Source: an uncultured Klebsiella sp. (lineage in GTDB: Bacteria > Pseudomonadota > Gammaproteobacteria > Enterobacterales > Enterobacteriaceae). Taken from it: a stretch of DNA of 11,507 bases. How positions within the stretch are numbered: the first letter of the stretch is position 1; each line of letters begins with the position of its first letter. The notes below the pieces were generated by a model. That model was not told the DNA's origin and did no database searches. It saw only the letters and a program-made list of their open reading frames with translations. Shown piece by piece: positions 6,918-11,507 of the stretch. The stretch covers positions 1 through 11,507 of the forward strand of contig CABUCP010000052.1 of NCBI GenBank assembly GCA_902490055.1. The letters run 5' to 3'. Position numbers and translations under genes: made by a program.

Positions 6918-8380
6918 GCGCAAAGCTCCTTAGTAGGTTGCTGCTGAAATTGCGCGACGAAGCGGGCAATTTCGCTATCTGAATGAGGGGTGAAGGCGGT
7001 GAGCGACGCGTTGTCGCGTACTACCTGACGGAAATCATCGACGTTGTGTAGTTCATCCAGCGTCATCAACTGGATGCCGATATTGCCAAGCGTGGAGGCC
7101 TCAATTGGGCCCGCGATCACCGGCAGCCCGCAGGCATCAGCGCACAGCTGGTTAAGCAGTTCGTTCTGGCAGCCGCCGCCAACAATATGCAGTTGGCTGA
7201 AAGGGCGGCCACGGAGTTCCGCCAGTTCGCCCAGCACCCGGGCATACAGCAGCGCCAGGCTGTCGAAAATGCAGCGCGCCAGTTCAGCAGGGGCTGTTGG
7301 GATCGGCTGAGCGGACTCCGCGCAGGCGGCCTGGATTTCGGCGCTCATGCTGGCCGGATTGATAAAGCGTTCGTCATTACAATCAATCAGGTAACGGCAG
7401 GCCGGCAGTTGCGCCGTGTCGGTAATCAGCGCCTGCAGGTCGCTAACGTTCTGCTCTTGCAGTACCCGCTGTAGCAGCCACAGGCCCATGATGTTTTTCA
7501 GTACCCGGTAGCGCCCCTCGGCGCCGCCTTCATTGGTGATATTCGCCTTCAGCGCCTGCTGGCTGGTGTAAGGCGTTTTGCTTTCAAAGCCCATCAGCGA
7601 CCAGGTGCCGGAAGAGAGATAGGCGGCATGTTTATCCGCCAGCGGCGAGGCGATGACGGCGCTGGCCGTATCGTGGCTGGCGACGGCGACCACCGGAATG
7701 CGATTACCCTGCGGGCAGATCCAGTGTCCGATAACGTTGCCCGGATGGGTCGGCGTACCGAACCAGTCCGGCTTCGCGCCGCTCCAGCCGAGCAGCTCGT
7801 TATCCCAGTTATCGCTATTAATATTGACCAGTTGCGTGGTGGTGGCGTTGGTGTACTCCCAGTTCATCGCCCCGGTCAGGCGGTAGCTGAAATAGTCGGG
7901 GATCAGCAGCGCGTGCGCTACCTGCTCCGCCAGCGCCGATTGTTGGCTAACCAGCGCCCGCAACTGATAGAGCGTGTTGAACGGTAGAAACTGGATGCCG
8001 CTGCGGCAGTAGATATCGGCGCGGCCAAGTTGCTCGATAGCCTGCGCCATCAGACCGTGAGTACGGCTATCGCGATAGGAAACCGGCAGGCCGACCCGCC
8101 GGCCCTGTTTATCTAACAGCACAAAATCGACGCCCCAGGTGTCGATGCCGATGCTGTCGATCAGGATCCCCTGCTCGTACACCTTTACCAGCCCGCGGCG
8201 GATTTCCGCTTCCAGGCTATCGATATCCCAGCAATCGTAGCCATCTACTTTCTGCAGGCGGTTGGTGAAACGGTGGACTTCACGCAGCGTGAGCGCCCGC
8301 GTCGCGGTTTCATACTTCGCGAGCATGACCCGACCGCTGGAAGCGCCTAAATCAACGGCGACACAATGACGAATACTCAT
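6914..8380 (-). CDS. rhaB: Rhamnulokinase
   Basis: RhaB phosphorylates L-rhamnulose at C1 with ATP, giving L-rhamnulose 1-phosphate for RhaD. It is an FGGY-family kinase with two actin-like domains. The N-terminal phosphate loop DLGASSGR (10-17), the segment IDTWGVDF (79-86) and the catalytic base D237 in ASHDTASA (234-241) are all present, followed by the C-terminal nucleotide-domain motif [12 protein letters not shown]. At 488 residues it is one shorter than the 489 of E. coli RhaB. The ATG at 8380 has GAAGGG seven bases upstream. It is the first gene of the operon; its predicted transcript start is about 25 bases upstream, activated by RhaS and CRP. Its stop overlaps rhaA by ATGA. Confidence 0.98.
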   Translation of the reverse strand: MSIRHCVAVDLGASSGRVMLAKYETATRALTLREVHRFTNRLQKVDGYDCWDIDSLEAEIRRGLVKVYEQGILIDSIGIDTWGVDFVLLDKQGRRVGLPVSYRDSRTHGLMAQAIEQLGRADIYCRSGIQFLPFNTLYQLRALVSQQSALAEQVAHALLIPDYFSYRLTGAMNWEYTNATTTQLVNINSDNWDNELLGWSGAKPDWFGTPTHPGNVIGHWICPQGNRIPVVAVASHDTASAVIASPLADKHAAYLSSGTWSLMGFESKTPYTSQQALKANITNEGGAEGRYRVLKNIMGLWLLQRVLQEQNVSDLQALITDTAQLPACRYLIDCNDERFINPASMSAEIQAACAESAQPIPTAPAELARCIFDSLALLYARVLGELAELRGRPFSQLHIVGGGCQNELLNQLCADACGLPVIAGPIEASTLGNIGIQLMTLDELHNVDDFRQVVRDNASLTAFTPHSDSEIARFVAQFQQQPTKELCA

Positions 8381-8404
8381 GGCACGACCCTTCTTAAAAT
8401 CATT

Positions 8405-8439
8405 ACAGGCAGTCTAAAAAAGGCGTCTTTGCGTCACCT
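8405..8439 (-). promoter_or_regulatory. rhaBAD core promoter
   Basis: On the - strand the -10 hexamer is TAGACT (8416-8411), in the context TTTTTAGACTG shared with the E. coli promoter. The -35 position, 17 bases upstream, has no consensus match and overlaps the inner RhaS half-site, as expected for a promoter that depends on RhaS. By E. coli spacing transcription starts near 8405, leaving a leader of about 25 bases before the rhaB ATG. Confidence 0.82.
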
Positions 8440-8486
8440 TCTTGCTACTGACAGCGAAAGTAGCTGGCTGGCAACAAAGCAAAGGT
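8437..8486 (-). promoter_or_regulatory. RhaS binding site (two 17-bp half-sites)
   Basis: Read on the - strand, the half-sites are ACCTTTGCTTTGTTGCC (8486-8470) and TGTCAGTAGCAAGAAGG (8453-8437), separated by exactly 16 bp. The E. coli counterparts are ATCTTTCCCTGGTTGCC and TGTCAGTAACGAGAAGG with the same 16-bp spacer. The inner half-site abuts the -35 position of rhaBAD, the arrangement used by RhaS to contact sigma-70. Confidence 0.9.
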
Positions 8487-8508
8487 GACCGTGAGAAACG
8501 TCACAATT
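8487..8508. promoter_or_regulatory. CRP site for rhaBAD
   Basis: CGTGA-GAAACG-TCACA at 8490-8505 matches the CRP consensus TGTGA-N6-TCACA at nine of ten core bases. Its centre (8497.5) lies at -92.5 from the predicted rhaBAD start, the same as in E. coli, directly next to the outer RhaS half-site. It implies catabolite control of the rhamnose operon. Confidence 0.88.
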
Positions 8509-8532
8509 TCGTGTTCTTCGCGGCATGATACG

Positions 8533-8554
8533 GGATGTGATGCTCGCCGCAGTT
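8533..8554. promoter_or_regulatory. CRP site for rhaSR
   Basis: TGTGA-TGCTCG-CCGCA at 8536-8551 has a perfect left half and a poor right half, as does the E. coli site (TGTGA-TGCTCA-CCGCA). Its centre (8543.5) is at -111.5 from the predicted rhaSR start, matching the known E. coli position. Confidence 0.78.
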
Positions 8555-8572
8555 CCGGATATTTCCGGCTGG

Positions 8573-8623
8573 TTCTTGAAAATCAGGCAGGTTTTACGCG
8601 GTTTACGGTCGAAAATTGAAGGC
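8573..8623 (+). promoter_or_regulatory. RhaR binding site (two 17-bp half-sites)
   Basis: The half-sites TTCTTGAAAATCAGGCA (8573-8589) and GGTCGAAAATTGAAGGC (8607-8623) are separated by 17 bp and share a GAAAAT core 33 bases apart. E. coli has ATCTTGAAAAATCGACG and CGTCGAAAATTTAAGGT at the same spacing. The inner half-site reaches to about -32 of rhaSR, the position expected for activation by RhaR. Confidence 0.85.
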
Positions 8624-8624
8624 C

Positions 8625-8655
8625 GGATTGTTGGCCCTTAATTACTATTTGCGAC
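8625..8655 (+). promoter_or_regulatory. rhaSR core promoter
   Basis: TACTAT at 8643-8648, inside the context ATTACTATTTGCG shared with E. coli, is the -10 box, 20 bases after the AAGG of the RhaR site as in E. coli. No good -35 box exists, consistent with an activator-dependent promoter. The start is predicted near 8655, giving a leader of about 37 bases to the rhaS ATG. Confidence 0.78.
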
Positions 8656-8691
8656 GACGGTTGATAATTTTTCTCATTCGAGGGGGCTGCT

Positions 8692-9528
8692 ATGACCGTG
8701 TTGCACTGTACGGATTTCTTTAAGGCCGGCGTCTCTGCGGTGGCGATTGAACCGCGCCTTCCTCAACCGGCATTTCCAGAGCATCATCATGATTTTCATG
8801 AAATTGTGATTGTTGAACAGGGGACGGGTATTCACGTTTTCAACGGCCAGCCCTATACCATCAGCGGCGGCTCGGTCTGCTTTATTCGCGATCACGATCG
8901 CCATCTCTATGAACACACCAATAACCTGTGCCTGACTAACGTGCTGTACCGCGCGCCGGATGCTTTTCGTTTTCTGACCGGCGTAAACCAGCTACTGCCG
9001 CAGGAGCAGGACGGCAACTATCTTTCGCACTGGCGGGTTAATCAGACGGTGCTGCAGCAGGTGCGGCAAATCGTCGGCCAGATGGAAAAGGTTGGCCCGG
9101 GCGCCGAGCCGCACACTATCGCCAGCCGTGAAATTCTTTTCATGCAGCTACTGGTGCTGTTGCACAGCAACAGCATGGCGGAAGGGGCTGGCAACCACGA
9201 GGCGCGGCTGAATCAGCTGATGGCCTGGCTGGAAGACCACTTTGCCGAAGACGTGTGCTGGGAAGAGGTGGCGGCGCAGTTTTCGCTGTCGCTACGTACC
9301 CTGCATCGTCAGCTAAAGCTGCAAACCGGGCTAACCCCGCAGCGCTATCTCAATCGAGTGCGGCTGATGAAAGCGCGGCATCTGCTGCGCCACAGTGATG
9401 ATAGCGTGACAGACATCGCCTATCGCTGCGGTTTCGGCGACAGTAACCACTTTTCGACGCTGTTTCGCCGCGAGTTCGACTGGTCGCCGCGCGATATTCG
9501 CCAGGGGCGCGACGCCATTCTTCAGTAA
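8692..9528 (+). CDS. rhaS: AraC-family activator of rhaBAD
   Basis: RhaS is the L-rhamnose-responsive AraC/XylS-family activator of rhaBAD and rhaT. The 278 residues match E. coli in length. The N-terminal half is a cupin-like effector domain with [18 protein letters not shown] at 29-46. The C-terminal 100 residues hold two helix-turn-helix motifs: [19 protein letters not shown] (191-209), with R202 and R206, known DNA contacts in E. coli, and [17 protein letters not shown] (239-255), with D241 and D250; D241 is the known sigma-70 contact. A GAGGGGG ribosome site lies five bases before the ATG. The gene is transcribed with rhaR after a 69-bp gap containing a hairpin, and is controlled by RhaR and CRP from the divergent region upstream. 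All key residues are intact. Confidence 0.98.
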   Translation: MTVLHCTDFFKAGVSAVAIEPRLPQPAFPEHHHDFHEIVIVEQGTGIHVFNGQPYTISGGSVCFIRDHDRHLYEHTNNLCLTNVLYRAPDAFRFLTGVNQLLPQEQDGNYLSHWRVNQTVLQQVRQIVGQMEKVGPGAEPHTIASREILFMQLLVLLHSNSMAEGAGNHEARLNQLMAWLEDHFAEDVCWEEVAAQFSLSLRTLHRQLKLQTGLTPQRYLNRVRLMKARHLLRHSDDSVTDIAYRCGFGDSNHFSTLFRREFDWSPRDIRQGRDAILQ

Positions 9529-9558
9529 CGCGAGAAGAGTCAACGTATTGCCGGGCAA

Positions 9559-9589
9559 AAACGCGAATAATGTCTCGTTATTCGCGTTT
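9559..9589. repeat. 12-bp perfect inverted repeat in rhaS-rhaR gap
   Basis: AAACGCGAATAA (9559-9570) and TTATTCGCGTTT (9578-9589) are exact inverted repeats around a seven-base loop. In the + direction the stem is followed at once by GGAG, the ribosome site of rhaR, with no U tract. In the - direction it is followed by a run giving UUUUU (9561-9557), so it resembles an intrinsic terminator facing away from rhaT. It may therefore shape rhaR translation, protect rhaS mRNA, or stop antisense transcription. Confidence 0.8.
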
Positions 9590-9597
9590 GGAGTGTG

Positions 9598-10449
9598 ATG
9601 GTGGCAGGTCAGCTGATACTTCGCAAAGATGAGTTTTTTGCGTCTCCTTCGCAGGCGGTTGCGGTGGCTGACCGCTACCCGCAAAACGTCTTCGCCGAAC
9701 ATACCCATGAATTCTGCGAGCTGGTGCTGGTGTGGCGCGGCAACGGCCTGCATATCCTCAACGATCGCCCGTGGCGGATTACCCGTGGCGATCTCTTTTA
9801 TATCCGTGCGGAAGACAAACATTCCTACGCTTCGGTTAACGACCTGGTACTGCAGAATATTATCTATTGTCCGGATCGGCTGCGGCTCAATTTTGACTGG
9901 GCGGCGCATATCCCGGGGCTATTCGGCACGCCGTGGAAGCCGCACTGGCGGATCGGCGGCAGCGGGATGGCGCAGGCCAGGCAGGTCATTAGCCAGCTGG
10001 AACATGAAAGCGCGCGCCAGGATACACAAGCGGATAGCATGGCGGAGCTGCTGTTCGCCCAACTGGTGTTGACGCTCCAGCGCTATCGCTACGCCACTGA
10101 TAACCTGGCGGCGACGCAAAGTGAAACCCTGCTCGACAAACTGCTGACCGAACTGGCCGGTAGTCTTAATCGTCCCTTTAATCTGGATAGCTTCTGTCTG
10201 CGTGAAGGCTGCAGCGAACGCGCGCTACGCCAGCAGTTTCGCCAGCAAACGGGAATGACCATCAACCACTATCTACGCCAGCTGCGGATTTGCCATGCGC
10301 AGTATTTGCTGCAGCATACTGAGCGGCTAATCGGCGAGATCGCCATGCAGTGCGGGTTTGAGGACAGTAACTATTTTTCGGTGGTGTTTAATCGGGAAAT
10401 TGGCATGACGCCGGGACAGTGGCGGCAGCGCAGTCGCGCCGCCGCGTAA
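9598..10449 (+). CDS. rhaR: AraC-family activator of rhaSR
   Basis: RhaR is the AraC/XylS-family regulator that, with L-rhamnose, activates transcription of rhaSR. It has 283 residues, close to the 282 of E. coli. The N-terminal domain has [18 protein letters not shown] (34-51), the cupin histidines and glutamate of the family. The C-terminal domain has helix-turn-helix one around [19 protein letters not shown] (196-214) and two around [17 protein letters not shown] (245-261). I chose ATG 9598 because [14 protein letters not shown] aligns with the E. coli start; an in-frame GTG sits one codon earlier at 9595. GGAG at 9590-9593 is only four bases from the ATG and touches the hairpin before it. 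The gene ends nine bases from the convergent rhaT with no clear terminator between. Confidence 0.97.
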   Translation: MVAGQLILRKDEFFASPSQAVAVADRYPQNVFAEHTHEFCELVLVWRGNGLHILNDRPWRITRGDLFYIRAEDKHSYASVNDLVLQNIIYCPDRLRLNFDWAAHIPGLFGTPWKPHWRIGGSGMAQARQVISQLEHESARQDTQADSMAELLFAQLVLTLQRYRYATDNLAATQSETLLDKLLTELAGSLNRPFNLDSFCLREGCSERALRQQFRQQTGMTINHYLRQLRICHAQYLLQHTERLIGEIAMQCGFEDSNYFSVVFNREIGMTPGQWRQRSRAAA

Positions 10450-10458
10450 GGGGATAAA

Positions 10459-11493
10459 TCAGCTTGCCATACCGAGCCCGACGATATTCGCGGCGATGAT
10501 GATCACCACGCAGCCGAGACTCAGTACGCTGACCGGGCGACGTCCGGCGTTGTTCCACTCTTTCAGCACCAGCCCGACCAGCCCGCCGCACAGCACATAG
10601 AAGCTCATATGCAGCATCCAGCTCATGTAGTCGTACTGTGCCGGAATACTGGCGTGACCCCAGGCGTAGAAGAAGAACTGCAGGTACCACATCAGCCCGC
10701 CCAATGCGGAAAGCAGGATATTGCTGATGATAAGCGGTTTTGCCAGCGAGAAGTCGGCTTTTATCGACAGATCTTTCACTTTGGCGAGGCGAACAAAGCA
10801 GAAGCCAAGATTCACCAGCGCGCCGCCGCCCATGATCACCACATAGCTTGGCAGCGCGGTGTACAGCGGGTCGACGCCCAGCGCCGCGGCGGCTTCGTGC
10901 ATCGGTTTGGCGGCGTTCATCGCAAACGACATACCGGCGGAGAAAATACCGCACATCACCGCCAGGACAAGGCCTTTTTTCAGGTTGAAGTCTTCCGCTT
11001 TGATGCCCATTTTGCGCTCTTTGAGCTGGCCGGCGCGAGTGACGATACCGACGCCAATCACCGCTACCAGCACGCCGAGCAGGGTCATTTGCCCGCCTTT
11101 GGTGTGAATCAGTACGTCAAAGTGGCCGTTGAGAATGGGCGTCATTAAGGTGCCGACGATAAGCGTAATACCGATGGCGATGCCGATACCCATCGACATG
11201 CCAAGATAGCGCATGGTCAGGCCGTAATTGATGTTGCCGATGCCCCACATCGCGCCGAACAAAAAGACCGGTAGCAGGGTCGAGGCGCTAAACGAACGGT
11301 AGTAGGCCCAGAAATCGGGCAGCAGCATAGCGCTTATCGCCCAGGGCAGAATCAGCCAGGAGACAATTCCGCCGATCGACCACATGGTTTCCCACGACCA
11401 GTGCTTCACCTTCTTGAAAGGGGCATAAAAACAGGCGGCACTGGCGGCGCCTATCAAATGCCAAAATATTCCCATCGTAATTGCATGATTCAT
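10459..11493 (-). CDS. rhaT: L-rhamnose/proton symporter
   Basis: RhaT is the inner-membrane L-rhamnose:H+ symporter of the drug/metabolite transporter superfamily. The 344 residues equal the E. coli length and the sequence is close to it from [19 protein letters not shown] to the end. About ten hydrophobic helices are visible, with glycine-rich stretches such as [20 protein letters not shown] (86-105) and the charged loop [20 protein letters not shown] (152-171). The ATG at 11493 has GAGGG eight bases upstream; the promoter lies beyond the right edge, so its RhaS site cannot be judged. The gene runs towards rhaR, and the stop codons are separated by nine bases. It supplies substrate to the RhaM/RhaA/RhaB/RhaD pathway encoded at the left. 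Confidence 0.98.
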   Translation of the reverse strand: MNHAITMGIFWHLIGAASAACFYAPFKKVKHWSWETMWSIGGIVSWLILPWAISAMLLPDFWAYYRSFSASTLLPVFLFGAMWGIGNINYGLTMRYLGMSMGIGIAIGITLIVGTLMTPILNGHFDVLIHTKGGQMTLLGVLVAVIGVGIVTRAGQLKERKMGIKAEDFNLKKGLVLAVMCGIFSAGMSFAMNAAKPMHEAAAALGVDPLYTALPSYVVIMGGGALVNLGFCFVRLAKVKDLSIKADFSLAKPLIISNILLSALGGLMWYLQFFFYAWGHASIPAQYDYMSWMLHMSFYVLCGGLVGLVLKEWNNAGRRPVSVLSLGCVVIIIAANIVGLGMAS

Positions 11494-11507
11494 TGCCTTT
11501 ACCCTCA

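Larger units (their letters stand above)
8381..8691. promoter_or_regulatory. Divergent rhaBAD / rhaSR control region
   Basis: This 311-bp gene-free stretch separates rhaB (- strand) and rhaS (+ strand). It holds two divergent promoters with, from left to right, the rhaBAD -10 box, the paired RhaS half-sites, a CRP site for rhaBAD, a CRP site for rhaSR, the paired RhaR half-sites and the rhaSR -10 box. I recognised each by alignment from memory to the E. coli rhaSR-rhaBAD intergenic DNA. Spacings agree to the base while spacer sequences differ, which argues for conserved function. I see no open reading frame or RNA gene in it. Confidence 0.93.

Noticed and set aside
10421..10443. GGCGGC / GCCGCC inverted repeat at the end of rhaR as a terminator
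   Set aside because: Only six base pairs with an 11-base loop and no U tract; it lies in arginine/alanine codons at the rhaR C terminus.
10388..10954. Long open frame on the - strand across the rhaR/rhaT ends
   Set aside because: It is a shadow frame of rhaT and rhaR, low in complexity and rich in arginine, as expected in GC-rich DNA. Similar shadow frames across the other genes were left out for the same reason.
1..11507. CRISPR array, insertion sequence, prophage, tRNA or defence system
   Set aside because: I saw no regularly spaced repeats, transposase, tRNA-like fold or defence-gene motifs. Nearly all the sequence is accounted for by metabolic genes and their control sites.

Overview
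The window is a piece of an enterobacterial chromosome. Seven of its eleven genes form an L-rhamnose utilisation locus whose proteins (RhaT, RhaR, RhaS, RhaB, RhaA, RhaD, RhaM) read as close relatives of the E. coli ones in length, motifs and order. It is not E. coli: coding G+C is higher (about 58% where I counted it), and an iron-type alcohol dehydrogenase gene sits between rhaD and rhaM. That layout fits the Klebsiella/Raoultella/Enterobacter side of the Enterobacteriaceae. I cannot name the species.

Layout. Bases 2-3217 (+ strand) are the downstream part of a four-gene operon: a ribokinase-family sugar kinase cut by the left edge, a DapA/NanA-fold lyase, a YhcH/YjgK/YiaL-family protein and an ACS-type MFS permease. 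A bidirectional terminator at 3231-3263 separates it from the convergent rhamnose operon. Bases 3262-8380 (- strand) carry rhaB-rhaA-rhaD-fucO-rhaM, with a REP-like palindrome between rhaA and rhaD. Bases 8381-8691 are the divergent control region, with sites for RhaS, RhaR and two CRP dimers at the same spacing as in E. coli. rhaS and rhaR follow on the + strand (8692-10449), separated by a strong hairpin. rhaT is convergent on the - strand (10459-11493), ending 9 bp from rhaR.

How the rhamnose genes work together. RhaT imports L-rhamnose with protons. RhaM interconverts its anomers. RhaA isomerises it to L-rhamnulose, RhaB phosphorylates it at C1, and RhaD splits it to DHAP and L-lactaldehyde. 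The FucO-like dehydrogenase can reduce lactaldehyde to L-1,2-propanediol, so this operon carries a step that E. coli takes from the fucose regulon. RhaR activates rhaSR, and RhaS activates rhaBAD, both with CRP.

The less understood part is the left operon. Its gene set (carboxylate or sugar-acid type permease, probable anomerase-like protein, Schiff-base lyase, sugar kinase) looks like a small catabolic pathway for an acidic or keto-sugar, but the substrate cannot be read from the sequence. The lyase has an altered substrate-binding loop, and the kinase gene changes base composition partway along. I found no CRISPR, insertion sequence, tRNA, rRNA or defence system.
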